64,000 bases of DNA from an uncultured Bacteroidales bacterium (lineage in GTDB: Bacteria > Bacteroidota > Bacteroidia > Bacteroidales > FEN-979). The notes under the pieces are model-generated. The model worked only from the letters and a program-made list of their open reading frames with translations. It was not told where the DNA came from and did not search any database. The stretch covers positions 100,036 to 164,035 of the forward strand of contig CAIQUS010000060.1 of the NCBI GenBank assembly GCA_903875045.1, read 5' to 3'. The position numbers and the translations under genes were made by a program. This document shows, one piece after another, positions 26,549 to 36,186 of this stretch (position 1 is the stretch's first letter; each line of letters starts with the position of its first letter).

Positions 26549-28597
26549 ATGAAAAAAGATCTGTTTCCGAAAAAACAAGCTCCTGCAGGAAAGAATATTT
26601 CTCCCAAAAAACCAGGATTTTCGAAAAAAGAAAATGTATTACCAAAAGTTTCAAACAAAGCAAACCGTTACTTTATTTTTGCCTTTTTGCTTTTTGCATT
26701 TATACTTTACGGCAATACCATCTTCAATAAGTTTGCAGTTGATGATAACCTTGTGACCAATAACGAGCTGGTGGAGCAAGGATTTAAAGCGATCCCACAA
26801 ATTTTTTCTACCAGATATTTTTCACAGCAAGGTAATGTAGGGGCGACCTCTGCCGATTACCGTCCTATTGTAAAAGCCACGTTTGCAATTGAATACCAGC
26901 TGTGGGGAAATAAACCAGGGAGAAGCCATGCCATGAATATTCTGCTTTATTGGGCACTGGCTGTTATTTTGTTTTTCATCCTTAAAAGATTGTTGTACAA
27001 CTATAATATTTTATTCCCTTTTCTGATTACCATTTTGTTTATGGCCCACCCGGTGCATACCGAAGTGGTTGCCAGCCTGAAAAACCGGGATGAATTGCTT
27101 GCGTTTATCTGTGGATTGGGTAGCTTGTGGTTTATGCTGGAATATGCCGAAAAACATAAAGTCTGGTATTCGCTTCTGGCAGTACTCATTTTTTTCATTG
27201 GCTATCTTTGTAAATCCTCCATTCTCCCGTTTCTGTTCCTGATCCCCCTGGTGCTCTATTTTTTCACACGGATGAAGGTAAAGCAGATTGTGCCCCTTTT
27301 TCTGGCCATCCTTGGAGTGATTCTCATTGCACAGATGGGACCCCGCCTTTTTCTGCCGCCATTGCAGCGGACCAATTTCTTCATCGAAAATCCGCTGTAC
27401 TTTGAAAAGAACATTTGGATTCGTCTTGGAACAGGATTGGTATCACTTTTATTCTATATCCGCACGCTGTTATATCCCTATCCATTGGTTTACTATTATG
27501 GTTACAACATGATCCCGGTCACAAACCTGGCAAATATCTGGGCACTGCTGTCCCTGGTGATATATGGAGGATTGTTTGTGTTCGCTATCATGAAATTCAG
27601 GGAAAAACATTTTCTCTCCTTCGCCATTTTATGGTATTTGATTGCCATTGCCATGTATTCAAATGTTGTTTTCCCGGTGGTAGGGATCGTTGGAGAGCGT
27701 TTTGTATTCAACGCCTCCCTTGGATTTTGTCTTGCTCTTGTATTTTTCGTTTTTAAAATTTTCAAGACAGATCCGAAAAGCCTTACAATTGAGCTGGATG
27801 CACGGTTGAAAATTCTTGCTGTGCTGATACTTCTGCTAATCCCTTATACCGTATTGTCCGTTTCACGAAACCGTGATTGGCGTAACTTATTCGATTTATA
27901 TGGCAATGATGTAAAAATTCTGAATAACTCAGCCAAAGCGAACATTGATTATGCAGGATATCTGATGAGTACGGTTTATCAGGATCAGAATTTTCTCAGA
28001 ACAGGTGCTGTGAACCAATTCAAATATCAGGTCATTGTTTCTCATTTCCGTCGTGCGCTGACGCTCTATCCGGATAATTATTTGACTACCAACGACCTGG
28101 GAACTGTTTACCTGTTCATGGGAAAGAATTACGATTCGGCTGTCTATTTTCTTCGAAAGGCCATTGCACTTGATTCGACCTTGCAACCGGCCTGGGTAAA
28201 TCTTGGTATGGCTTATCGGGAACAGAAAGAGTATCAAAAAGCCATCCAATGCTATGAGCATATCCTGGGTGTAAACCCTAACCAGATCAAGGCTGTTTTT
28301 GCTTTGGCAAATGTATACAATGACATGGGCGAATTTGACCGGGCAGTAAAGATGAACGAAGATGTGATGAAATCATATCCCAACCTTGAAATGCCTTACG
28401 TCAACATTGGTAATTACTACATGCTCAGACGGGATACCATCACAGCTGTGAATTATTGGGAAAAAGCAGCTGCCATCAATCCAAGCTTTGAGCTGTGTCT
28501 TCAATTGAATTCCCTTTACATTATTAAGGGCGATCGCGAAAAAGCAGATTATTATTACAGGCTTGGAGAACAAATCGCGAAACAGAGTCAGCAATAA
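26549..28597 (+). CDS. TMTC-like membrane glycosyltransferase with TPR tail
   Basis: Integral membrane protein of 682 residues. A basic N-terminus (1-38) leads into about ten membrane helices, then four or so TPR units (about 500-680). Asp65-Asp66 in FAVDDNLVTNN, and AHPVHTEVVASLKNRDEL, resemble the TMTC family of GT-C O-mannosyltransferases, which also combine a GT-C core with TPRs. Bacterial relatives are not well characterised, so sugar transfer to secreted proteins is inference. The TAA stop opens a 7-bp array (TTGAAAA), and the acyl-AMP ligase gene follows. Confidence 0.82.
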   Translation: MKKDLFPKKQAPAGKNISPKKPGFSKKENVLPKVSNKANRYFIFAFLLFAFILYGNTIFNKFAVDDNLVTNNELVEQGFKAIPQIFSTRYFSQQGNVGATSADYRPIVKATFAIEYQLWGNKPGRSHAMNILLYWALAVILFFILKRLLYNYNILFPFLITILFMAHPVHTEVVASLKNRDELLAFICGLGSLWFMLEYAEKHKVWYSLLAVLIFFIGYLCKSSILPFLFLIPLVLYFFTRMKVKQIVPLFLAILGVILIAQMGPRLFLPPLQRTNFFIENPLYFEKNIWIRLGTGLVSLLFYIRTLLYPYPLVYYYGYNMIPVTNLANIWALLSLVIYGGLFVFAIMKFREKHFLSFAILWYLIAIAMYSNVVFPVVGIVGERFVFNASLGFCLALVFFVFKIFKTDPKSLTIELDARLKILAVLILLLIPYTVLSVSRNRDWRNLFDLYGNDVKILNNSAKANIDYAGYLMSTVYQDQNFLRTGAVNQFKYQVIVSHFRRALTLYPDNYLTTNDLGTVYLFMGKNYDSAVYFLRKAIALDSTLQPAWVNLGMAYREQKEYQKAIQCYEHILGVNPNQIKAVFALANVYNDMGEFDRAVKMNEDVMKSYPNLEMPYVNIGNYYMLRRDTITAVNYWEKAAAINPSFELCLQLNSLYIIKGDREKADYYYRLGEQIAKQSQQ

Positions 28598-28628
28598 TTG
28601 AAAATTGAGAATTGAAAATTGAAAACTG
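28595..28628. repeat. 7-bp tandem array (TTGAAAA)
   Basis: Four units (TTGAAAA, TTGAGAA, TTGAAAA, TTGAAAA) beginning immediately after the TAA stop of the TMTC-like gene and filling half the gap to the next start codon at 28658. Confidence 0.85.
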
Positions 28629-28657
28629 TTGATGCAACCCACAGTCGGGCTGACAAT

Positions 28658-30331
28658 ATGCAAATCCCGGAAAATTTGCCTCAGTTGTTGTCAGCAACCT
28701 GCATGAATTTTCCGCTGAACGGGGTTGGATTTGTCAGCTCAAACAAGTCAATTTCATTTGTTACTTTTCCCGAACTGGAAGTCAAAGCCTTGTCAATGCT
28801 GGCTGGTATGCAGGCTTGGGGAATGAAACAAGGTGATATGGTTATGCTTTCCCTCGAAAAAAGCGAGAATATCATCCCGGTATTATGGGGTTGTTTGATC
28901 GGAGGTATCATACCTGCTCTTTTGCAGCCAACCATTACGTTTACTGAATTCAATCCTGCAGCAGAGAAAACCGAAAAGGTTTTTCACCTTTTAAAACAGC
29001 CGTATGTCATTTTGTCAGATAAACACACTCAAAACTGGCATACAGGAAATATCCCCGGCGACCGCCTGATTGATGTTGCAGGATTGCCCGGAAATGCTGC
29101 CCTGGCTGTCAGGGCAGTCATCCAGAATGATGATCTGGCACTGATCCAATTTTCATCAGGCAGCACGGGCGATCCAAAAGGTGTGATGCTCACCCACCGC
29201 AACATCATCATCAATACGACCGACATCATCAAAGGTATTGCCCTTGAACCGATCGATGTTGCAGTAAACTGGATGCCCTTGTATCATGATATGGGGCTGA
29301 TTGGTTTTCATCTAACTCCGGTATATGTCGGGGTGACCCAATATTTCATTGATCCGGTTGATTTCGTGAAGAACCCTGCGATCTGGCTTGATACGATGAG
29401 CGAGATGAAATGTACCATAACGGCCTGCCCGAATTTTGGTCAAATGCTTGTAAGCCGCTACCTTGGCCGTCGGGCAGCACAAAAATGGGATTTGTCGGCG
29501 GTTAGAATCCTCTTTAATGGTGCAGAACCCATTTCGGTTGCAACCATGCGCACTTTTCTGGAAGGCTTACAACCTTTTTACCTCAATCCGGTTGCCATGT
29601 TCCCTGCATACGGACTGGCGGAAGCCACCCTGGCGATAACCTTTCCTGACAGGCTCAAAGAGGCTGAAGTCAAAGCATTCCGGCGTGATGATCTGATTGG
29701 GAAAGGCATTGCAATCGAAGCCAGTCCAGGGGACCATAACATCATTGAACTGGTAAACCTTGGCCGCAGTCTCGATCACTGCAGCATAATGGTTGTGAAT
29801 GATCATAATGAACAGGTCGTCAGCGGCATTGTAGGTCATGTGCATGTGAAGGGTGAGAATATAACTTGTGGGTATTTTGGAAACCCGGAAGTAACTGCCT
29901 CCGCTTTTACCGGGGAATGGCTGCTGACCGGCGACCTTGGCTTTATTCATGAGGGCGATCTGTACATTACCGGACGGTCAAAGGATATCATTTTTATCAA
30001 TGGAATCAACTATTATGCTCACGACCTTGAGACGATCGCACTAAAAATTAATCAGTTAACGACTGGCAAAATTGTCATTACCGGGTACTTTGATGCACCG
30101 GAAGGTCGTGACAAATTGCTGGTATTCCTTGTAGGTGCTGATAATGATGCAAATCAGTTCCTTTGCCGCGAGATAAAGAACCATTTCTCCTCTGTTATCG
30201 GACTCAATGCTGAAACCTTTATCCTGGTCAGATCAGGCGACATCCCGCGCACCAGTAGTGGGAAATTACAGCGTTACAAGTTGGTGGAACGATATCTGAA
30301 GGGTGATTTTACTACTGTTTTGCGATCATAA
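28658..30331 (+). CDS. Fatty acyl-AMP ligase-like adenylating enzyme
   Basis: Adenylate-forming enzyme, 557 residues from the ATG at 28658 (a TTG 39 bases upstream lies in the repeat array). The P-loop-like FSSGSTGDPKGVMLTH (165-180), NWMPLYHDMGLIG, AYGLAEATLA, LLTGDLGF and the terminal lysine region SSGKLQRYKL are all present. YHDMGLIG and the general layout favour the FAAL branch, which activates a fatty acid as acyl-AMP and loads a carrier protein, over a CoA ligase. A carrier protein gene is 7 kb away; whether they cooperate is unknown. Confidence 0.85.
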   Translation: MQIPENLPQLLSATCMNFPLNGVGFVSSNKSISFVTFPELEVKALSMLAGMQAWGMKQGDMVMLSLEKSENIIPVLWGCLIGGIIPALLQPTITFTEFNPAAEKTEKVFHLLKQPYVILSDKHTQNWHTGNIPGDRLIDVAGLPGNAALAVRAVIQNDDLALIQFSSGSTGDPKGVMLTHRNIIINTTDIIKGIALEPIDVAVNWMPLYHDMGLIGFHLTPVYVGVTQYFIDPVDFVKNPAIWLDTMSEMKCTITACPNFGQMLVSRYLGRRAAQKWDLSAVRILFNGAEPISVATMRTFLEGLQPFYLNPVAMFPAYGLAEATLAITFPDRLKEAEVKAFRRDDLIGKGIAIEASPGDHNIIELVNLGRSLDHCSIMVVNDHNEQVVSGIVGHVHVKGENITCGYFGNPEVTASAFTGEWLLTGDLGFIHEGDLYITGRSKDIIFINGINYYAHDLETIALKINQLTTGKIVITGYFDAPEGRDKLLVFLVGADNDANQFLCREIKNHFSSVIGLNAETFILVRSGDIPRTSSGKLQRYKLVERYLKGDFTTVLRS

Positions 30332-30460
30332 AGTCCCAATTTACCCTATTTGAATTATTATGCATTATCCTTGTAATATTGTCAGTTCAAATTCGTCTGG
30401 CATGTTGATTGTGTATAAACAGTCTAAATAAGAATTTTTAATCAAATAAATCTGCTATTC

Positions 30461-32869
30461 ATGATTTTTCGTATTTTCTTTAAATATACTATTACCGTAA
30501 TTCTTATCTTCATCACGAGCGCCATATTCGCTCAAAACGGCGTGATCAAAGGCCGTGTTTTTAATCATAAAAACAATGAACCGGTTCCGTTTGTAAATAT
30601 CATAATCGATGGCAAACCTACACAGGGAGCAACCAGCGATATTGACGGTTTGTATACTATCACAAAAGTTTCCCCGGGATATGCCCGGCTCGTCGCCACT
30701 TCCATTGGATTTAAAAAGTATATTTCCGATGATTTTCTTGTGACCAACTCCAAAACGACTGATCTGAACATTGGGCTCGATGAACAGGTTACCACCCTTG
30801 CCCTGGTAGAGGTTAAGCCTTCCGTTGTTCAGCGGAATGAAGAAGTTCCGGTTTCACTTCAAAAACTAACCATCCAGGAAATTGAGCGAAGCCCTGGTTC
30901 AAACCGCGATATCTCAAAAGTGATCCAGAGTTTGCCGGGTGTCGCATCCTCGCCATCGTTCCGGAATGATGTCATCGTTCGCGGAGGTGGCCCGGGCGAA
31001 AACAGGTTTTATCTCGACGGGGTTGAGATTCCATACCTGAACCACTTTTCAACCCAGGGTGCTTCAGGCGGTCCGGTTGGCATAATAAATGTCGATTTTA
31101 TCCGGGAGGTTCAGCTTTATTCAAGCTCGTTTCCGACAGCAAGGGGTAATGCCCTGAGTTCGGTGATGGAACTTCGCCAGATTGACGGTAACAAGGAAAA
31201 GTTTGGAGGACGCCTTTCTGTGGGTTCCAGCGATTTTGCCCTCACCCTGAATGGCCCCATTACCAAAAACTCATCCATGATCTTTTCGGTTCGCCGGTCA
31301 TATCTGCAGTTTCTTTTCAGCGCTTTAAAACTTCCATTTCTTCCGACATATAATGATTATCAGTTCAAATATAAAATTGACCTTGGCAAGCGGGATCAAT
31401 TGTCGGTGATCTCCATCGGGGCATTGGATAAAAACAAACTGAATACAGGTATTGCCAACCCCAATGCCTTTCAGGAGTTTATTCTGCAGTCTTTACCTGT
31501 AAACGATCAGTGGAGTTATGTGTTTGGTCTTGTATACCGTCATTTTCGGGCCAAAGGTTATGATACCTGGGTTTTGAGTCGAAACATGCTTAACAACGAT
31601 CAGATTAAATATACCAACAACGTGGAGGTGCCTGACAGCCTTCTGCTCAGATACAATTCTCAGGAAATTGAAAACAAGCTTCGATATGAGGGACTTACGG
31701 ATCTCGTAAAATGGAAAATTACCTATGGGGCCGGTCTTGAATATGCAAAATACACAAACAGTACCTACCAGAAAGTATTCATTCAAAATCAATTGCGAAC
31801 AGTCGATTACAATTCACGCATCGAAATGTGGAAATGGAATGTGTTTGGTCAGGTAAACCGTGCATTTTTCAACGACAGGTTAAATCTCAACCTTGGAATA
31901 AGGATGGATGCCAACAATTACAGTGACAACATGAACAACCTGCTGAAGCAATTTTCACCTCGGTTTTCCGCCTCTTATGCGATGGTACCTGATAAATTCT
32001 TCCTGAATTTCAATGTGGGGCGTTACTATCAGCTGCCGGCCTATACATCCCTTGGATTCCGCAGCAACCGGGGCACACTCGTGAATGACTCACTGGGTAT
32101 TAAATATATTTCAGCCGACCATGTGGTGCTGGGTCTTGAATATCAGCCAAAACCAAACACAAAACTTTCACTCGAAGGATTTTATAAGTATTACCGGAAT
32201 TATCCTTTCTCCATCAAAGATTCAGTGGCACTGGCCAGCAAAGGATCCGAATTTGGTTCAGTGGGCGATGAACCGTTGCTGCCTGTTTCAAAAGGAAGGG
32301 CTTATGGATTTGAAATTCTGGTTCGTAATGCCGATTTTTTCAAATTCAATGTGATCATGACCTATACTTTTGTCCGCAGCGAGTTTACAGATTATGCCGG
32401 CCAATATATTCCGTCGGCATGGGATAATCGTCACCTCTTCAACGTGACCGTCGGACGGAAATTCAAGTACAACTGGGAAATCGGGGCCAAATGGCGCTTT
32501 GCCGGTGGCCAGCCCTATACACCATGGGATATGGACAAATCGAGCCTTGTAGCAGCATGGGATGCGCAGGGCAGGGGATACCTGAATTACGATGCATTTA
32601 ATACGCTCAGACTTAGCTCCTTCAACCAGCTTGATATCCGGATCGATAAAGGGTTTTATTTCAAAAAATGGTCACTGATGTTTTACCTGGACGTTCAGAA
32701 TGTATTGAATTTCCAGGCCCAGCAGCCTGATTTACTGGTCAATACCCAGGAGGATGGGAAGGTGGTTAAATACATCGATGACCAGGGGCAGGAGCGGTAT
32801 AACTTGCGCACCATCGAAAACAGTGCCGGAACCGTTTTGCCTGCCATTGGCATTATGGTTGATTTTTAA
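30461..32869 (+). CDS. TonB-dependent receptor with carboxypeptidase-like N-terminal domain
   Basis: Outer-membrane receptor of 802 residues. A signal peptide ends at IFAQ (about residue 25). A carboxypeptidase regulatory-like domain follows (about 27-110; GVIKGRVFNHKNNEPVPFVN), then the plug (about 125-235; VIQSLPGVAS, DVIVRGGGPGENRFYLDGVE) and a beta-barrel. No SusD partner is next to it, so a role in glycan uptake of the SusC type is not indicated. The 129-base gap upstream holds no other feature that I can see. Confidence 0.92.
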   Translation: MIFRIFFKYTITVILIFITSAIFAQNGVIKGRVFNHKNNEPVPFVNIIIDGKPTQGATSDIDGLYTITKVSPGYARLVATSIGFKKYISDDFLVTNSKTTDLNIGLDEQVTTLALVEVKPSVVQRNEEVPVSLQKLTIQEIERSPGSNRDISKVIQSLPGVASSPSFRNDVIVRGGGPGENRFYLDGVEIPYLNHFSTQGASGGPVGIINVDFIREVQLYSSSFPTARGNALSSVMELRQIDGNKEKFGGRLSVGSSDFALTLNGPITKNSSMIFSVRRSYLQFLFSALKLPFLPTYNDYQFKYKIDLGKRDQLSVISIGALDKNKLNTGIANPNAFQEFILQSLPVNDQWSYVFGLVYRHFRAKGYDTWVLSRNMLNNDQIKYTNNVEVPDSLLLRYNSQEIENKLRYEGLTDLVKWKITYGAGLEYAKYTNSTYQKVFIQNQLRTVDYNSRIEMWKWNVFGQVNRAFFNDRLNLNLGIRMDANNYSDNMNNLLKQFSPRFSASYAMVPDKFFLNFNVGRYYQLPAYTSLGFRSNRGTLVNDSLGIKYISADHVVLGLEYQPKPNTKLSLEGFYKYYRNYPFSIKDSVALASKGSEFGSVGDEPLLPVSKGRAYGFEILVRNADFFKFNVIMTYTFVRSEFTDYAGQYIPSAWDNRHLFNVTVGRKFKYNWEIGAKWRFAGGQPYTPWDMDKSSLVAAWDAQGRGYLNYDAFNTLRLSSFNQLDIRIDKGFYFKKWSLMFYLDVQNVLNFQAQQPDLLVNTQEDGKVVKYIDDQGQERYNLRTIENSAGTVLPAIGIMVDF

Positions 32870-32889
32870 GAAAGAGTGACAGAATTTGG

Positions 32890-33306
32890 TTAATGCTGCA
32901 TGCCACGTCTCCGGGCTTTCATCTCTTCCACCTGCTTCAGGTACAATTTGAACTGGTCGGCGGTAAGTATTGCTTTTAATTCGCCCTCCTTTTGTTTATT
33001 CAGATTTTGAGCAGACTTGCGTTGAGCAGCAGTATCAGCTACCTTTCGAACCTCTTCCATCTTTTTTGCATACTTCAGGTTGATGGCCGAAACTTTGGGT
33101 TCCTGCGCTGCTGTGAGCGATAAATTCTCCTTCATCATTTCAGTTTGCCGGTTGGCACGATCCTCCGGAGTTGCATTTCCGCGGCCACCTCCAGGACGGT
33201 TTTGGGAGTAAATGGCGGTTGAAGTGAACAGCATCAGCAAAATAAACCCAACGGCAAAATAATATTTTTTACCCGCAAAAACCATCATTGTCTTCATTGT
33301 CTTCAT
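32890..33306 (-). CDS. Small periplasmic Spy/CpxP-like protein (DUF4890-like)
   Basis: Exported helical protein of 138 residues. A hydrophobic signal (YFAVGFILLMLFTSTAIYSQ) is followed by charged helices with the LSLTAAQEPKVSAIN and AILTADQFKLYLK segments that recall the LTxxQ motifs of Spy/CpxP. The start is ambiguous: ATG codons occur at 33306, 33297, 33288 and 33285. The first two belong to a 9-bp repeat array that encodes Met-Lys-Thr per unit; the true start may be either of the last two. Confidence 0.75.
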   Translation of the reverse strand: MKTMKTMMVFAGKKYYFAVGFILLMLFTSTAIYSQNRPGGGRGNATPEDRANRQTEMMKENLSLTAAQEPKVSAINLKYAKKMEEVRKVADTAAQRKSAQNLNKQKEGELKAILTADQFKLYLKQVEEMKARRRGMQH

Positions 33307-33344
33307 TGTTTACATTGTTTAAATTGTTTACATTGATTTCATCG
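33286..33344. repeat. 9-bp tandem array spanning a stop and a start codon
   Basis: About six 9-bp units (minus strand CAATGTAAA and CAATGAAGA). The array begins at the TGA stop of the upstream radical SAM gene (33339-33341) and runs into the start of the CpxP-like gene, where in-frame units encode Met-Lys-Thr. Same family (CAATGNARR) as 4076-4140. Confidence 0.88.
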
Positions 33345-34673
33345 TTTCCTGCCTTTCAGAAAAATATTCCGGTAGTGCCAGTAGTTTAAGGAAAGTATCC
33401 ATGTTGCACTGAAACTCCGGGTGTTCCATAAAGTTTTCATGTTTCTCAGGATAATGTTCCAGGGCGAAAAAATGTGCCTGATTGCCTTAGAGATAGAATC
33501 ATATAGATTCTCAGAAGAGAAAACCGGGTGTTTGATGGTGGGTTCAAAATAGTCATATCTCTGCCAGTCATTAGGGAAATTGGTGTAGATTAAACGATTT
33601 TCCGAAACGATTTTTTCGAATAACTGCGTTCCCGGAAGTGGCGTCAAAACAGATGTTTGAAAAGAATCTGCACCACAGTTCACCGCGAAACGTGCACGCT
33701 GCATGATTGTATCGGGTGTGTCTGAATCCCAGCCAAAAATGAATCCTGCAATCACACCGATGCCATGTTTGTGGATTTTACGGAAGACCTGCCGGTATGT
33801 ATTTGATCCACGGCTCAGGTTTAGTTTTTTGTTGGCTTCCTTCAACTGATCTTCCGATTCTGCCTCAATTCCCAGGAAAATCATCCGGCAGCCACTACGG
33901 TAAGCAAGTTTCAACAACGCTTCATCATCTGCAAAATTGATGGATGATTGGGATATCCACAGTTTTTTAATTCCCCGTCTGATGATCCCCTCAAACAGCT
34001 GCCGGGCCCTTTCTTTCGATTCCCGGCTTTGGCCAATGATGTTGTCATCCACAAAAAAGACAAATTTCTGAGGAACTTCTTCCAGTTCGTCAAGTACATC
34101 ATCAACCGGACGGAACCGGTAATGTTGTCCGTTAAAGGCTGAAACACTACAGAAGCTACAGTTCATCGGGCATCCGCGGGTGGTTTGCAGGCCTGCGCAA
34201 ATATACCCCGGATGGAACAGGTCACGGCGGGGCTTTGGCTGGTTGATCTCCTTTGCAAAAGGACTTTTATACAGCCTTTTCAGAGTTCCTGATTCAAAAT
34301 CAGAGATCACCTGTGCCCAAACAGGTTCAGCTTCGCCCTGAACAACAGCATCGACAAATTGCATACTTTCTTCAGGGACCATGGATGCATGAATACCACC
34401 CATCACGGTTTTAATCCCTTTTTCCCGATAAATTGCTGCAATTTCGTATGCCCTGGGCGCTGTACTGGTGAAGGCTGTCAGCCCCACCAGGTCGGCTTCA
34501 TAGAATTTGAAATCACGAAAATTTTCATCAATGATCTTGATCTTCCATCCGGGGGGTGTGATTGCTGCGATGATGCCAAGGCTCAGGGGCTGGTTTCGGG
34601 TTGCCCGGTTTATGTGAAACCCTGGCCGGAGCTGGTTTGCAGGATTAATGAGGAGAAGGGTTTTTCTTTTCAT
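33339..34673 (-). CDS. B12-binding-domain radical SAM enzyme (paralogue 1)
   Basis: Protein of 444 residues. The N-terminal B12-binding-like domain (about 5-135) includes DLVGLTAFTS and GGIHASMVPEES. The radical SAM domain has the iron-sulfur cluster cysteines Cys168, Cys172 and Cys175 (CPMNCSFC) followed by FNGQHYRFRP, and later GVIAGFIFGWDSDT. Family members do methylations, rearrangements and other C-C chemistry; the reaction here is unknown. It is the third of three tandem paralogues, 4 bp after the second. The TGA stop starts a 9-bp repeat array. Confidence 0.9.
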   Translation of the reverse strand: MKRKTLLLINPANQLRPGFHINRATRNQPLSLGIIAAITPPGWKIKIIDENFRDFKFYEADLVGLTAFTSTAPRAYEIAAIYREKGIKTVMGGIHASMVPEESMQFVDAVVQGEAEPVWAQVISDFESGTLKRLYKSPFAKEINQPKPRRDLFHPGYICAGLQTTRGCPMNCSFCSVSAFNGQHYRFRPVDDVLDELEEVPQKFVFFVDDNIIGQSRESKERARQLFEGIIRRGIKKLWISQSSINFADDEALLKLAYRSGCRMIFLGIEAESEDQLKEANKKLNLSRGSNTYRQVFRKIHKHGIGVIAGFIFGWDSDTPDTIMQRARFAVNCGADSFQTSVLTPLPGTQLFEKIVSENRLIYTNFPNDWQRYDYFEPTIKHPVFSSENLYDSISKAIRHIFSPWNIILRNMKTLWNTRSFSATWILSLNYWHYRNIFLKGRKR

Positions 34674-34677
34674 GCCT

Positions 34678-36039
34678 TTAGTCGAGTAACCAGTTTTTGG
34701 GCTTTTTGATATGCCCGAAGGCCATGCTGCGATAATTCCAGTTACTCATATACGACCAGTAGGCCGTTATAAAACTACCTGTCCGCCACCAGGTTTTGAG
34801 CATACGGCGTTTGAGGAATGATGGTTCGTAAACCTTGTCAAATACTTTGAATATGTAATCCTGCATCTCTTTCCGATCCATGGAAATGGGATTGAATACC
34901 AGCGACTCATAGCCATAGTGTTGCCAGTCATCCGGAAAATGATTCATGACCAGTCTCCCTTCATTTTTCATCCGGTCAAAAAGCCTGGTTCCGGGCAAAG
35001 GAGTTAACAGGGTTGATTGGATCGAGTCGGCCAGACATTCACGGGTGAATTTTACCCGGTGGTCAATTCGTTCAATGGTGTCATTTTCCCATCCGAAGAT
35101 GAATCCGGCAATTACAGCAATGCCATATTTATGCATTTTCCTGAAAACATCGTCGTAGGAACTGACCCCCATTTTTACATTGAGCTTCTTATTTGCACCT
35201 GTTAACTGATCTTCACGTTCCGATTCAATTCCGATAAACAACATTCTGCAGCCGCTTTTAGCCGCGTATTTAAGCACATCCTCATTGTCGGCCACATTCA
35301 GGGAAGCCTGACCGATCCACTCTTTTTTAATGCCACGGTCGATCATGGCCTTGAAAAGTTCAATGGCACGGGTCTGGGCTTTGGTGGAACTTCCAACGAT
35401 GTTATCATCCAGGATGAAAATGTTCTTCTGAGGGATTTCTTCCATTTCGCTGATTACCTCATCGATGGGGCGATAGCGGTACTGGCTGCCATTAAAAGCG
35501 GTAACAGAACAGAAGTCGCAGTTCATCGGGCACCCGCGGGTGGTTTGAACCGAGGCAAATATATAACCGGGATGAAAAAGGTCTCTCTTTGGTTTTGGTG
35601 ACTTTATCAGATCGCTGAGCGGACCCTTATAGATTCGCTGCAGATTATTGTTTTCGAAATCACTGATTACTTTGGGCCAGATCGTTTCTGCTTCTCCAAT
35701 TACAACAGAATCAACAAATTCTGCTGCTTCCTCCGGGCACATCGAGGCGTGAATACCACCGATTACCGTCGGGATTCCTTTGTCGCGGTATATTTTTGCA
35801 AGTTCATAAGCCCGTGAAACTGTTGAGCTGAATGCAGTGAACCCGACAAAATCCGCTTCGTAATATTTAAAATTCCGAAAATTCTCATCGATAATCTTCA
35901 CTTTCCAGTCGGAAGGGGTCAATGCGGCAATGATACCCAGGCTCAAAGGCTGATACCGGGTGTCTTTGTTCACAATGAACCCGCTCCCGCTTTTGTTGGC
36001 GGGATTTATGAGGAGCAGGGTTTTTTTTCTTTCGTGCAT
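34678..36039 (-). CDS. B12-binding-domain radical SAM enzyme (paralogue 2)
   Basis: Protein of 453 residues, closely similar to its downstream neighbour (same openings LLLINPAN and TTRGCPMNC). It has B12-domain residues GGIHASMCPEEA, cluster cysteines Cys170, Cys174 and Cys177 (CPMNCDFC), then FNGSQYRYRP and AVIAGFIFGWENDT. It lies between paralogues 1 and 3, 4 bp before the former and after a 142-bp repeat-filled gap from the latter. Substrate unknown. Confidence 0.9.
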   Translation of the reverse strand: MHERKKTLLLINPANKSGSGFIVNKDTRYQPLSLGIIAALTPSDWKVKIIDENFRNFKYYEADFVGFTAFSSTVSRAYELAKIYRDKGIPTVIGGIHASMCPEEAAEFVDSVVIGEAETIWPKVISDFENNNLQRIYKGPLSDLIKSPKPKRDLFHPGYIFASVQTTRGCPMNCDFCSVTAFNGSQYRYRPIDEVISEMEEIPQKNIFILDDNIVGSSTKAQTRAIELFKAMIDRGIKKEWIGQASLNVADNEDVLKYAAKSGCRMLFIGIESEREDQLTGANKKLNVKMGVSSYDDVFRKMHKYGIAVIAGFIFGWENDTIERIDHRVKFTRECLADSIQSTLLTPLPGTRLFDRMKNEGRLVMNHFPDDWQHYGYESLVFNPISMDRKEMQDYIFKVFDKVYEPSFLKRRMLKTWWRTGSFITAYWSYMSNWNYRSMAFGHIKKPKNWLLD

Positions 36040-36047
36040 TTGTTTTT

Positions 36048-36186
36048 GTAAACGGGTAAACTGGTAAACAGGTGAACTGGTAAACTGGTAAACTGGTAAA
36101 TTGGTGAACTGGTAAACTGGTAAACTGGTAAACTGGGGAGCTCGTCCGGTTTACCGGTTTACCGGTTTACTGGTTTACCCGTTAAC
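36048..36186. repeat. Inverted pair of 8-bp tandem arrays (GTAAACTG)
   Basis: Eleven GTAAACTG/GTGAACTG-type units (36048-36135), an 11-base spacer (36136-36146), and five units of the complement (CGGTTTAC, 36147-36186). The transcript from the minus strand could fold into a long hairpin. The TAA stop of paralogue 3 lies in the outermost unit (minus strand GTTAACGG). The arrays fill almost the whole gap between paralogues 2 and 3. Confidence 0.93.

Noticed and set aside
26542..26730. 62-residue ORF overlapping the start of the TMTC-like gene
   Set aside because: It is an out-of-frame shadow of a well-supported 682-residue gene.
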